Source: Candidatus Cibiobacter qucibialis
GTDB taxonomy: Bacteria; Bacillota; Clostridia; Oscillospirales; Ruminococcaceae
Assembly: GCA_004000625.1 (NCBI GenBank)
Contig: SAUS01000029.1
Coordinates: forward strand, 1 to 32,336
Direction: 5' to 3'
Length of the DNA: 32,336 nucleotides
Part shown: one piece after another, positions 24,436 to 32,336 of the stretch
Layout: each line of letters begins with the position of its first letter
Position numbering within the stretch: the stretch's first letter is position 1
Notes under the pieces: model-generated
What the model saw: the letters and a program-made list of their open reading frames with translations, nothing else
What the model was told of the DNA's origin: nothing
Databases searched by the model: none
Translations under genes and position numbers: made by a program

Positions 24436-26193
24436 TCAGCCCTGACCGTTAGAAAGTTCGATCCCGCGGGTGGGCATGTTTGCCATATTGTTCAGGGTAG
24501 AGTTGTATTTTTCACCCAGGGATTCCATAGCCCAGTCAGTGCAGTCCATAAAGGTATTGTCAAAAATATCATTCATGAACGCATTTTCGCCCATAAACAC
24601 CCCGGCGTAATGCCCGCCGGAAATGGTGTTGCGGGCAATGATGTTCTCATAGCAGGGGGTAAAATCCAGGCCCTGCACGGCTTCGTCCGCGTTCAGGTCA
24701 GTGCTGAGCTCAATACCAAAGAAGTGGAAGGTATCGCTGGCACCCCGGTTGTTGTCAATGATCTGGTTGCACAGAATGGTGTTGCTGAACGCCGAGCGCA
24801 CAGCCTTGATGCCGGAACCGTAATTGTCCCGCACAATGTTGCCGTAAATGGTGTTGTAGGCGGTGTTATCCAGCGAGATGCCGGGCAGCTTGGCGGGGGA
24901 GGAACCATCCGCCATGCGGCCCTGATCCAGAATAAAGTCAGCTTCCAGATCCTCATCACTCATGCGGTTGCGGCCGCCGTTCTGGCGGATCTCACATCCG
25001 GTAATGTAGTTGCCGAAGGAGCCGTAATCCAGGCACATGCCCTCTTTTTCGTTCTTGTAGATCGTGTTCTCTACATAATAGTTCAGGTAGCCGCTTTCCG
25101 AATAAATGCCGGAGGAATGGTTCTGCGCAACCGTGTTGCCGCGCACCACCAGCTGATGGGGAGACTGTAAAATATCGTACAGCATTTCATCCGGGAACGG
25201 ATTGTAGGCGGTCTCAATGTCCTCAATGGGCATGGAGCAGAGCACCAGCCCGGCGGTCAGGTTGCGGGCACCAGAGTTATTTTCAATGCGGTTGCCCTCG
25301 ATCACGCCATTGCTGATCTCGCCGTTCAGGAAGATGGCACCATTCTGGTTTTCATGGATGCTGTTATTGACCAGTGCAAAGCCGGTGTTTTCCCCCATAA
25401 CGCAAAGGCCCTTGAGGGAAACATTGCTGATGTCAAGGTCAGCCAGATAGAAACTGCTGGAATTCTTGACATACACACCGTAATTGCACCCGCCGTTGAT
25501 GACAAAGCCGGTCACGGCGGTATTTTCCGCCTGGTCCAGAACAATGGCTTTGTCCAGCGTTTCATTGCCGGGGGTCAGCACTGCGCCGTTGCCGTGCAGG
25601 ATCGTACCAGTGGGTACCACCAGGGTGGCATCCATCACCAGAGCAGGGGAGATGACCTCCACCGTGCTGCCGGGGTTGGCTGCCAGAAAGTCATTCAGTT
25701 CTGCCAGGCTGGAACCGGTAAAATTCACAGCCTGGGCGGTTTCGGCGGTGGCCAGGGGGGCCAGCCGGGTCATGACAGCGTTGTACAGGTTTTTCCAGTT
25801 GGCCTCCGGGGTATCAAAGGTGGCAGGGTCAATACCGAGGGTCTGGATGCGCTGGATGACCTGCAAAGGGGCAATCAGGCTTTCGGTGTCGGACTGGGTC
25901 ATCCGCTCCAAAGCGGGCAGGGCATAGCGCTCGGTCAGGCTCTGGCTGTCGGTATCCAGCAGGGGAACATATTCCTCTGCGCCGGGATCCGCAAAATCCA
26001 CAACCTGCCCGGTACCGGCCAGCACGCAGCCGATAGGCTCCGGTTCAGCGGTAGCCTGTGGTTCTGCGCTGGGGGCCAGGCTGAAAATCACATGCGGGGC
26101 AGGGGTCAGCTTGACCCCGACCACACCGATCACGGTAGCAGCAGCAATGCCCGCAATGGTAAGAACAAACGAATTTGCCTTTTTTTTGGCCAT
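24436..26193 (-). CDS. Membrane-anchored right-handed beta-helix protein
   Basis: A 585-residue protein with an N-terminal basic segment and one hydrophobic helix (about 8-28), then a Pro/Glu/Ala linker (about 32-54), a helical region (about 75-160), and from about 165 to the end repeated NosD/PbH1-type coils (for example NxxIxxNxxxGI). Such folds usually bind or modify polysaccharides: lyases, epimerases, or acyl-handling enzymes. No known catalytic motif, including the DPHD of alginate epimerases, is seen. It is encoded inside the glycan operon between a GlfT2-like transferase and YfhO, so the exported glycan is its probable substrate. ATG 26193 has AAAGGAA upstream. Confidence 0.8.
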   Translation of the reverse strand: MAKKKANSFVLTIAGIAAATVIGVVGVKLTPAPHVIFSLAPSAEPQATAEPEPIGCVLAGTGQVVDFADPGAEEYVPLLDTDSQSLTERYALPALERMTQSDTESLIAPLQVIQRIQTLGIDPATFDTPEANWKNLYNAVMTRLAPLATAETAQAVNFTGSSLAELNDFLAANPGSTVEVISPALVMDATLVVPTGTILHGNGAVLTPGNETLDKAIVLDQAENTAVTGFVINGGCNYGVYVKNSSSFYLADLDISNVSLKGLCVMGENTGFALVNNSIHENQNGAIFLNGEISNGVIEGNRIENNSGARNLTAGLVLCSMPIEDIETAYNPFPDEMLYDILQSPHQLVVRGNTVAQNHSSGIYSESGYLNYYVENTIYKNEKEGMCLDYGSFGNYITGCEIRQNGGRNRMSDEDLEADFILDQGRMADGSSPAKLPGISLDNTAYNTIYGNIVRDNYGSGIKAVRSAFSNTILCNQIIDNNRGASDTFHFFGIELSTDLNADEAVQGLDFTPCYENIIARNTISGGHYAGVFMGENAFMNDIFDNTFMDCTDWAMESLGEKYNSTLNNMANMPTRGIELSNGQG

Positions 26194-26241
26194 AAGTGTA
26201 AGATTCCTTTCCAGGGAAAACCGGGGATAGGCCCGGTAAAA

Positions 26242-28047
26242 TTACTTGTCCAGGTTCAGATACTTTTTCCAGAAGTCCAAGCTGCGCACTTCGCCGCAGC
26301 GCTCGCGGTAGCTCTGGGCGGCAGCGTCAAACTGGGCGTCGATCTCCTTCATGCAGGCTTTCATCTCGCGCACGCAGCGGCTGTATTCTTCCTTGCTGCG
26401 CTCGGTCACAAAGCCTTTCTGGGAGTTGGAATCATAGTTCAGCACCTTCTGCACGCGGTAAGCATTGTAGGCGGTCATGTGCATCATGCTCACAACGGTG
26501 TTTTCGCGGGTGGGGGGCACCAGCCAGCCGTTGCGGGTCAGCTTGACCTTGAGTTTTTTCAGCTTGCCCTTGCTTTTTTCTTCCTCTTTGGTGGCATACA
26601 GGTAGCGGGAATAATCAAACGGAACATCCAGCTGATCCACCGGCTGGGCCTTGTAGCCATATGCCATAATCTCTTTGTGCAGGGCTTCGGCATCGGTCTG
26701 TTCCAGCCAGTCAATGCCTTTCAAAAAGTCGCGCACGCCGCGGATCAGCAGGTCAGCATTCTTATAGCGGTAGCGGTTCACTTCGCCCATCACCTGGCTG
26801 CGCAGGTCGGCTTTCAGGGCGTTGGCATCATAGCCGGGACAGTACATGCTGTTGTCAATGCACTGGTTGCGCAGGATGTAGTAGTACATCGAGGAAGAAT
26901 ACTTGCTCTCAAACGGCTCATGCCATACGCAGATGCCGTTCAGGGTGACCAGGCGTTTGCAGTTGCGTAGGCCGTATTCAATGTCATCGCCGCGGATAAA
27001 GATGGGCATGGGCAGGTTGTCCGGCCGCACAACGGCAATGGGGATGCAGCAGTACCACCAGGCGTTATACTCATGGCGTTCTTCCAGCTCATTGGCAACG
27101 CACAGGTCAACCTTGGTCAGATCAAAGTTGGCTTTGTGGCTGATCAACTGACCCTGGTTCCAGGCGGCGCCGTTTTCTACCTGAATGTTAGGGCGGTCCA
27201 GCCGCAGCATGGCACCGCCGACAAATACATCCGCATATTCCGGCTTGCGCAGGCTCAGCAGGGTGTAGGTGCGCAGCAGCACATCGGTATCCAGCACAAT
27301 GTCATCATCCATGACCAGTACATGGGTAACGCCTGCGCCATTTTCGTTGGCTTTCAGGATCTCGATCATGCCGCGGGTAAAGCCGCCGGCACCGCCCACA
27401 TTGGCGTTGGGCACAACATGCACGGTATCGCTGTTCAGCTTATCGTAATCCAGCGTCTGGCCGTTATCGGAAACAAACACTTCCAGATGGTTGTGCAACG
27501 GGCTGGCGGCGTTTTCCAAAATATCGCTGCGCATGCGGGCAATGTTGCCCATAACGAACGGCTCCCGGCGGAAGGTGCAGATATCCACGCCGATTTTGAC
27601 GGGCTGCACATCCTTTTCAGCGGCATCGCACTCATAAGCGCCGCCGCAATAGGCGGCATTGCCGCTCAGGGCCTGCAGCTCAAAAAACAGCATGCCGTCA
27701 GCGCCCTTGGGAAAATCGAAACAGAATTCCTGCACGGAATCTGCCTGCACTACTTTTTCGGCCAGCACGGCGCGCACGCTCTGGCTGTTGATGAAATGGC
27801 GGCTGCACAGCACAACGCGCAGCTTGCCGCTCAGTTTCAGCCGCAGCGAAAAATTCTGCGCGGCGGTGTAGCGGCGCCATTTGTCTGCGCTGACACTGTT
27901 AAAGTAGGTATCAAAGCAGACGCGTTCGCCCTGCTCAATGCGCAGGATATCCCCCTCATCGCGGAAGCTGGGGGCTTTCATACGGTAATATAGTCGGTCC
28001 TCGGTGCATATGCCCACGCGGGGCCAAAGCAGCTTTTGCAGCAGCAT
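26242..28047 (-). CDS. GlfT2-like galactofuranosyltransferase-type glycosyltransferase
   Basis: A 601-residue GT2 enzyme resembling mycobacterial GlfT2 in layout. It has an N-terminal beta-rich domain (about 1-160), a GT-A domain with the metal-binding triad D247-D248-D249, a later WHEPFESKYSSS segment with the probable catalytic region, and a long helical C-terminus. GlfT2 relatives add galactofuranose to a growing lipid-linked chain at the cytoplasmic face. No UDP-galactopyranose mutase gene is in the window, so the donor is uncertain. ATG 28047 follows AAAGGAG; an upstream in-frame ATG at 28098 would run through this ribosome-binding site and is rejected. Confidence 0.85.
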   Translation of the reverse strand: MLLQKLLWPRVGICTEDRLYYRMKAPSFRDEGDILRIEQGERVCFDTYFNSVSADKWRRYTAAQNFSLRLKLSGKLRVVLCSRHFINSQSVRAVLAEKVVQADSVQEFCFDFPKGADGMLFFELQALSGNAAYCGGAYECDAAEKDVQPVKIGVDICTFRREPFVMGNIARMRSDILENAASPLHNHLEVFVSDNGQTLDYDKLNSDTVHVVPNANVGGAGGFTRGMIEILKANENGAGVTHVLVMDDDIVLDTDVLLRTYTLLSLRKPEYADVFVGGAMLRLDRPNIQVENGAAWNQGQLISHKANFDLTKVDLCVANELEERHEYNAWWYCCIPIAVVRPDNLPMPIFIRGDDIEYGLRNCKRLVTLNGICVWHEPFESKYSSSMYYYILRNQCIDNSMYCPGYDANALKADLRSQVMGEVNRYRYKNADLLIRGVRDFLKGIDWLEQTDAEALHKEIMAYGYKAQPVDQLDVPFDYSRYLYATKEEEKSKGKLKKLKVKLTRNGWLVPPTRENTVVSMMHMTAYNAYRVQKVLNYDSNSQKGFVTERSKEEYSRCVREMKACMKEIDAQFDAAAQSYRERCGEVRSLDFWKKYLNLDK

Positions 28048-28113
28048 ACGGTATTCTCCTTTCACTTTTTGCCTTATCATATCCGGCAAAGTATTCAAGT
28101 ATCCGGCACAGCA

Positions 28114-29133
28114 TTATAAAATGCCGCCGTTGGATTGTTTTCCGCGCGCCCATGCGCTCAATGTGCGGTAGGGCAGGTAACGCCCGGCCCGCAGCAGACG
28201 GGTGTTTTTGTTGGTCATCATGGCAGCGATGTGTGGGTAAGTCTGGCACAGCATCTCGTCATACCGGCGCAGGGCCAGGCCGGTTTCACGGTCGGGGGGA
28301 AAGCGCAGGTACAGCTCAATCAGGTACTGCGCCACATCCCGCGCCCGCTGCGCCAGCAGCAGGTCCCGCCCGGCGGGGGCAGGCTGTGCGGCCAGCGGTT
28401 CGGCAACATCCAACAGAATGCGCGCTACGCGGATGTAATCCTGCGTGTGGGCGCGGTAGCTGGCCATGCTCACGCTCTGGCCATCCCGCCCCAGGCGGTA
28501 CTGGTACAAAACCACCGGCACAAAGCAGATGGTCTGCGCCGCAGCCATGCCAACAAACGTATAGCCCATATCCGTGTAGCTGCAATGCTCCGGCATGGGG
28601 CGCCATGCGGCGCGCAGAGTTTTGGTGCAGAGGGTCAGCGCGTGCATCTCCATGCACAAATCAGGTGTGGCCTGCTGCACTTCACCCACAGCATACACAC
28701 GGTTTGTATCAAATTTGCAGCAGACATCAAAGGCCTTTCCGCTGCCGTTTTCCTGCACGGTGCGGTAGTTGGTGTATACCGCATCCGCCGTGCAGTTTTG
28801 CAGGCGGCGCAAAAGGGTCTGCAAAGCATTGGTGTCAAACCAGTCATCGCAGTCCAGCGTGCGAAAGTACCGCCCGGAGGCCAGCTCTACCGCGGTATTC
28901 AGCGTGGAGCCGTACCCGCCGTTCACCTTGCTCACCAGCCGGAAACTGCCGGGGTGTGCCTGCACAAAGGCCTGCGCCAGCGCGGCGGTGCCATCGGTGG
29001 AGCCATCATCAATAATGATCACATCCAGCAGCGCCTGCAGGCTTTCATCCGCCACCAGGCAGGATTCAAGCGCTTTTTGCAGCGTGGCAGCGCCGTTATA
29101 GGCGGCAACCGAAACCGTCAGCAGCTTTTCCAT
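28114..29133 (-). CDS. GT2 family glycosyltransferase
   Basis: A 339-residue soluble GT-A enzyme. It begins with SVAAYNGAATL, has DDGSTDG at about 42-48 for nucleotide binding and DCDDW at about 94-98 as the DxD-type metal site. The C-terminal region (about 230-339) is helical and basic, compatible with peripheral membrane association. It likely adds a sugar during assembly of the glycan exported by the neighbouring ABC transporter. Its ATG overlaps the stop codon of the ABC ATPase gene (TGATG), a sign of translational coupling. Donor and linkage cannot be read. Confidence 0.9.
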   Translation of the reverse strand: MEKLLTVSVAAYNGAATLQKALESCLVADESLQALLDVIIIDDGSTDGTAALAQAFVQAHPGSFRLVSKVNGGYGSTLNTAVELASGRYFRTLDCDDWFDTNALQTLLRRLQNCTADAVYTNYRTVQENGSGKAFDVCCKFDTNRVYAVGEVQQATPDLCMEMHALTLCTKTLRAAWRPMPEHCSYTDMGYTFVGMAAAQTICFVPVVLYQYRLGRDGQSVSMASYRAHTQDYIRVARILLDVAEPLAAQPAPAGRDLLLAQRARDVAQYLIELYLRFPPDRETGLALRRYDEMLCQTYPHIAAMMTNKNTRLLRAGRYLPYRTLSAWARGKQSNGGIL

Positions 29134-29879
29134 CAGGTTTCACCGGCCTCCATAGCGCGCACATAGTCCGCGCAGACTTCACGCGATGGCCCATCCCCGC
29201 GCAGAACACCGTGATCCAGCCAGATGGAGCGCTGGCACAGCTGCTGCACCTGGTTGATATCATGGCTGACGAACAGCAGCGTGGTGCCGTTGGAAAGCAT
29301 CTCTTCCATGCGGCGGTGGCATTTCTGCTGGAACATAAAGTCGCCAACGGCCAGCACTTCGTCACAAACCAGAATGTCGGCCTGTACTTCAGTGGCAATG
29401 GAAAAGCCCAAACGAGCGATCATGCCGCTGGAAAAGTTTTTGACCGGAACATCCACAAAATCTTTCAGCTCCGAAAATTCAATGATGCGGTCAAAATGCT
29501 CCATCATATAGTCCCGGTCGTGGCCAAGCACCGCGCCGTTCAGGAAAATGTTTTCCCGCGCGGTCAGATCCATGTCAAAACCGGCGCCCAGCTCGATCAT
29601 GGGGGCAATTTCGCCGTTGACGGCAACGCTGCCGCCGGAGGGGTACATCACGCCGGAAATCACTTTCAGCATGGTGCTTTTGCCGCTGCCGTTGCGCCCG
29701 ATCAGCGCCAGGGATTCGCCGCGCTTCATGCTGAAAGAAACATGTTTCAGTGCGTAAAATTCGTTAAAAAACAGCTTGTGGGTCAGCAGCTTTACGGTGT
29801 ATTCTTTCAGGGTTTCAGTTTTTTCCTGCGCAAGGTTAAAGCGCATGGAAACGTCATTGACTTTAATAATCTCGTCCAT
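29133..29879 (-). CDS. ABC transporter ATP-binding protein for polysaccharide or teichoic acid export
   Basis: A 248-residue ATPase of the TagH/Wzt group. Walker A is GRNGSGKS at 61-68, the signature is FSSGM at 149-153, Walker B is ILVCDE at 169-174, and the switch histidine is H206. The insertion before Walker A (LKEYTVKLLTHKLFFNEF) is typical of glycan exporters. It ends after the nucleotide-binding domain, so it has neither the C-terminal sugar-binding domain of some Wzt proteins nor the TagH extension. It is coupled to the permease gene 13 bases upstream and to the GT2 gene downstream. Confidence 0.95.
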   Translation of the reverse strand: MDEIIKVNDVSMRFNLAQEKTETLKEYTVKLLTHKLFFNEFYALKHVSFSMKRGESLALIGRNGSGKSTMLKVISGVMYPSGGSVAVNGEIAPMIELGAGFDMDLTARENIFLNGAVLGHDRDYMMEHFDRIIEFSELKDFVDVPVKNFSSGMIARLGFSIATEVQADILVCDEVLAVGDFMFQQKCHRRMEEMLSNGTTLLFVSHDINQVQQLCQRSIWLDHGVLRGDGPSREVCADYVRAMEAGET

Positions 29880-29892
29880 ACGTTACCTCACG

Positions 29893-30693
29893 TCAGATAT
29901 ACAGGATAAAGTTCTTTTGCAGCTTGCGGAACACCAACAGGCCAATAGCCATAGAGGCAACGGCGCAAAAAATGCAGGCAATCCAGGTGTTGGGGCCGGG
30001 AATGTTGCCGTACATCATCAGGTTGCGGAACAGGTTGATGTAGTGGTACAGCGGGTTCAGCTTCAGCAGTTTCTGCAGGGTTTCCGGCAGGGCGGTGATG
30101 GGGTAGAACAGCGGGGTGGCGTACATCCAACCCATGGTAAGGATACTGTACAGGTGCATCATATCACGGAAATACACCGCCAGCGCGGAAAGCAGCAGCC
30201 CCAGCCCGCAGCTGAAAAAGAAGAGCAGCACCAGCGGCAGCCAGCTCAAAAAGATGGTCCAATAGAAGGTGGCACGGGTAAAGATCATGACCAGCAGAAC
30301 CGCACCAAAGCTGAACAGCATGGTGACAAAGCGGGAAACCGCCTGGCTGACGGGGAAGATGAACTTGGGAATGTACACCTTTTTGATCAGCGGGGCGTTC
30401 TGGATAACAGAAGTCAGGCCCATGCTGGTGGTCTCATTGAAAAAGGTAAACAAGGTGTTGCCGCAGATCAGGTAAAGCGGGAAGTTTGGGATATCGTTGC
30501 GGAACATGTACGAAAAGATGATGCTTTGCAGCAGCATCATCAGCAGCGGGTTCAAAATGCTCCAGATGTAACCCAGAAAGCTGCGGCGGTATTTGACTTT
30601 CAGATCGCGGCTGACAAGTTCATGGATCAGCGGTTGGTATTTTTTCAGGTGGGTCCAGGCGCGCTGCGCGGAGACCTGCATTGTTTCGGCCAT
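29893..30693 (-). CDS. ABC-2 type permease for polysaccharide or teichoic acid export
   Basis: A 266-residue membrane subunit of the TagG/Wzm family with an amphipathic N-terminus (LIHELVSRDLKVKYRRS, the family's hallmark) and six predicted helices. With the ATPase that follows it would move a lipid-linked glycan across the membrane. It is the first gene of the seven-gene operon. ATG 30693 follows AAGGGAG. The leader between promoter and start contains a hairpin (30719-30751). Confidence 0.94.
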   Translation of the reverse strand: MAETMQVSAQRAWTHLKKYQPLIHELVSRDLKVKYRRSFLGYIWSILNPLLMMLLQSIIFSYMFRNDIPNFPLYLICGNTLFTFFNETTSMGLTSVIQNAPLIKKVYIPKFIFPVSQAVSRFVTMLFSFGAVLLVMIFTRATFYWTIFLSWLPLVLLFFFSCGLGLLLSALAVYFRDMMHLYSILTMGWMYATPLFYPITALPETLQKLLKLNPLYHYINLFRNLMMYGNIPGPNTWIACIFCAVASMAIGLLVFRKLQKNFILYI

Positions 30694-30718
30694 GTTTGGC
30701 TCCCTTCAGATTTATGGC

Positions 30719-30751
30719 CCGCATAAAACGTCAGAACGCTGTTTTGTGCGG
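30719..30751 (-). promoter_or_regulatory. Leader hairpin of the glycan operon
   Basis: On the - strand CCGCA-c-AAAAC pairs with GTTTT-a-TGCGG around an 11-base loop, close to the ribosome-binding site of the permease gene. There is no T-run, so it is not a terminator. It could affect translation or transcript stability. Confidence 0.35.
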
Positions 30752-30803
30752 CACTTGTATCAACACCCCGCGCGGCAGCCGCCGCCAGGGCACAGTTTCT
30801 ACT

Positions 30804-30832
30804 ATTATACAATAAAAGACATTAAAATGCAA
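30804..30832 (-). promoter_or_regulatory. Promoter of the seven-gene glycan operon
   Basis: On the - strand TTGCAT (30832-30827) and TATAAT (30809-30804) are separated by 17 bases. The leader to the permease start is about 105 bases. No other clear promoter is seen inside the operon. Confidence 0.85.
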
Positions 30833-30837
30833 TTCGA

Positions 30838-30885
30838 ACCGGGCGGCAAAAAATCATGGGTGTGCGATGTTTTTTGCCGCCCGGT
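30838..30885. repeat. Perfect 16-bp inverted repeat between divergent promoters
   Basis: ACCGGGCGGCAAAAAA (30838-30853) and TTTTTTGCCGCCCGGT (30870-30885) are exact inverted copies with a 16-base spacer. The left arm starts 6 bases upstream of the glycan operon's -35 box; the other promoter is 65 bases away. No T-run lies outside the stem on either strand, so it is not a normal terminator for either gene. Confidence 0.8.
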
Positions 30886-30949
30886 ACCGCCCTTTTTGTG
30901 CAACAGTGAAAAGGAACGCAAAATATGAGCGCAGTTTGTGTAAAAATCG

Positions 30950-30978
30950 TTGAAACCGGGACGAAAATACGGTACAAT
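30950..30978 (+). promoter_or_regulatory. Promoter of the sugar kinase gene
   Basis: TTGAAA (30950-30955) and TACAAT (30973-30978) are spaced by 17 bases, about 75 bases ahead of the kinase start codon. It is divergent from the glycan-operon promoter. Confidence 0.75.
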
Positions 30979-31054
30979 AAATACGACATAACAAACCCTG
31001 CGGCGGGCCATGACCTGGTTTTGCCCGTGGGACCAGAAAAGAGAGGTAGATGTT

Positions 31055-32143
31055 ATGGAACATTTTAACCCCCTGCTCCTGCATAACGACAGCCCGGCTA
31101 AATTTATTACGATTGGTGAGGTCATGCTGCGCCTGACCCCGCCGAACTATGAAAAGATCCGTATGGCTTCCAACTTTGAAGCCAGCTATGGAGGCAGCGA
31201 GGCCAACATTGCCCTGGCTCTTGCCAACCTGGGTGTGGACAGCACGTTTTTCAGCGTGGTGCCCAACAACTCTTTGGGCAAAAGTGCGGTGCGCTGGCTG
31301 CGCTCCAATGATGTGCACTGCACCCCGATGATCCTTTCCACCCCGGATGAAACCCCAACCCACCGTCTGGGCACCTATTACCTGGAAACCGGTTACGGCA
31401 TCCGCCCCAGCAAGGTTACTTACGACCGCAAGCACTCCGCTTTTACTGAGTATGACCTTTCCAAAGTGGATCTGGACGCCCTGCTGGACGGCTTTGACTG
31501 GCTGCATCTTTCCGGCATTACCCCGGCTTTGGGCCAGAACTGCGCCGATTTTGTGATGGCCTGCCTGAAAAAAGCCAAGGAAAAGGGCCTGACCGTCAGC
31601 TTTGACGGCAACTTCCGCTCCACCCTGTGGGCTTGGGAAGAAGCCCGTGACTACTGCACCAAGTGCCTGCCCTATGTGGATGTTCTGTTTGGCATTGAGC
31701 CTTACCACCTGTGGAAAGACGATGCCGACCACGCCCAGGGCGACTGGAAAGACGGCGTGCCCCTACAGCCCAGCTATGAACAGCAGGATGAGATCTTCCA
31801 GCGCTTTGTGGAGCGTTACCCCAACATCAAGTGCATTGCCCGCCATGTGCGTTATGCCCATTCCGGCTCCGAGAACAGCCTGAAAGCCTTTATGTGGTAT
31901 GAGGACCATACCTTTGAAAGCAAGCTGTTTACCTTTAATATTCTGGACCGTGTAGGCGGCGGCGATGCATTTGCCAGCGGCCTGATTTACGCCATGCTGC
32001 ACAACTACAAGCCGATGGATATGGTCAACTTTGCGGTGGCAAGCTCCGCCATCAAGCACACCATCCATGGCGATGCCAACATCACCGATGATGTTTCCAC
32101 CATCCGCAACCTGATGAACATGAATTACGATATCAAGCGCTGA
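31055..32143 (+). CDS. kdgK: PfkB family sugar kinase, probable 2-dehydro-3-deoxygluconokinase
   Basis: A 362-residue ribokinase-fold enzyme that probably phosphorylates 2-keto-3-deoxygluconate, a product of uronate breakdown. The substrate-side GGSEANIAL is at about 47-55. The C-terminal signature DRVGGGDAFASG carries the catalytic D304. Features such as GEVMLRLTPP near the start and the length favour KDG kinase over fructokinase or ribokinase, but substrate is not certain and no eda or other uronate genes are present. ATG 31055 follows GAGAGG; an in-frame upstream start at 31010 is unsupported. It is monocistronic, with its own promoter and terminator. Confidence 0.85.
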   Translation: MEHFNPLLLHNDSPAKFITIGEVMLRLTPPNYEKIRMASNFEASYGGSEANIALALANLGVDSTFFSVVPNNSLGKSAVRWLRSNDVHCTPMILSTPDETPTHRLGTYYLETGYGIRPSKVTYDRKHSAFTEYDLSKVDLDALLDGFDWLHLSGITPALGQNCADFVMACLKKAKEKGLTVSFDGNFRSTLWAWEEARDYCTKCLPYVDVLFGIEPYHLWKDDADHAQGDWKDGVPLQPSYEQQDEIFQRFVERYPNIKCIARHVRYAHSGSENSLKAFMWYEDHTFESKLFTFNILDRVGGGDAFASGLIYAMLHNYKPMDMVNFAVASSAIKHTIHGDANITDDVSTIRNLMNMNYDIKR

Positions 32144-32170
32144 GAATAAGTTTGTTTTCAGCAGTGCCCC

Positions 32171-32211
32171 AAAACGGTGCAGCAGGCTGCGGCTTTGCTG
32201 CACCGTTTTTG
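32171..32211 (+). terminator. Terminator of the sugar kinase gene
   Basis: AAAACGGTGCAGCA (32171-32184) pairs with TGCTGCACCGTTTT (32196-32209) around a short loop and is followed by further T. It is a strong intrinsic terminator. Confidence 0.92.
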
Positions 32212-32230
32212 TATGGGGGTAAGATTGGTT

Positions 32231-32336
32231 TAGGGCAGCACCGCATAATTCCCGCCTGACGGCTTAAGCACCGCTCCGGCGGCTGCGGCACGGCATCTGC
32301 GTTGCCAAAATGCTCGATAATGTCGGGTTGCGGTAC
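32231..32336 (+). repeat. Left end of the dispersed foldback repeat (copy C)
   Basis: It begins with TA and GGGCAGCACCGCATAATTC and aligns with 15411-15516 of copy B, with about seven differences clustered in the first 50 bases and identity over the last ~50. The window ends inside it. Its terminal motif matches the inverted right end of copies A and B at 17 of 19 positions, better than copy B's own left end does. Confidence 0.85.

Noticed and set aside
32331..32336. Contig end at GGTAC, suggestive of cloning at a GGTACC site
   Set aside because: The same bases occur inside the intact repeat copy B (15512-15516), so the end is explained by the repeat sequence and assembly, not by a cut site.
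1..32336. CRISPR array, tRNA or rRNA genes, prophage or conjugation genes
   Set aside because: No regularly spaced repeats, tRNA-like folds or matching gene families were seen in any of the gaps.

Overview
The window reads as one contig from a fairly GC-rich Gram-positive anaerobe of the Clostridia, most likely a gut Oscillospiraceae/Ruminococcaceae member (Faecalibacterium, Gemmiger or Subdoligranulum-like). This is inferred from Shine-Dalgarno-led genes, a recA-recX-rimO-pgsA block, a pyrophosphate-type phosphofructokinase, an export/YfhO-type surface-glycan operon, and dispersed palindromic repeats. No taxonomic search was possible. Both ends lie inside copies of the same repeat family (1-58 and 32231-32336) and a complete copy sits in the middle (15411-15700), so the contig was probably broken by this repeat during assembly.

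Left half, all on the + strand. A ZIP metal transporter is followed by a promoter buried in its 3' end. That promoter serves a lipoprotein, an OmpR-type response regulator and its sensor kinase, then a DUF1385/YqhQ membrane protein and the release-factor methyltransferase prmC. A strong promoter, overlapped by a small palindrome, drives recA-recX. After these come rimO-pgsA, cysS on its own strong promoter, and a 999-residue membrane protein that joins two glycosyltransferase modules. The ~620 bp after it hold terminators and the complete repeat copy.

Middle, - strand. The pyrophosphate-dependent phosphofructokinase has a long AT-rich upstream region containing palindromes. A zinc/cadmium-type resistance operon follows: an ArsR/SmtB repressor with a clear promoter and operator, a stand-alone heavy-metal-binding (HMA) protein, and a P1B ATPase without its own HMA domain. 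A 244 bp multi-hairpin insert containing a canonical intrinsic terminator separates the HMA gene from the ATPase.

Right part, - strand. One promoter drives seven genes: ABC-2 permease, ABC ATPase, GT2 glycosyltransferase, GlfT2-like glycosyltransferase, a membrane-anchored beta-helix protein, YfhO, and a CsbB/GtrB-like polyprenyl-phosphate glycosyltransferase. The set looks like a pathway that builds, exports and decorates a surface glycan; the last two genes match the CsbB-YfhO logic of lipoteichoic acid glycosylation. A divergent region with a perfect 16-bp inverted repeat separates this operon from a PfkB-family sugar kinase (probable KDG kinase) on the + strand.

Most genes are recognisable families. 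The least explained parts are the TA-flanked foldback repeat, the structured insert inside the metal operon, and the beta-helix protein within the glycan operon.
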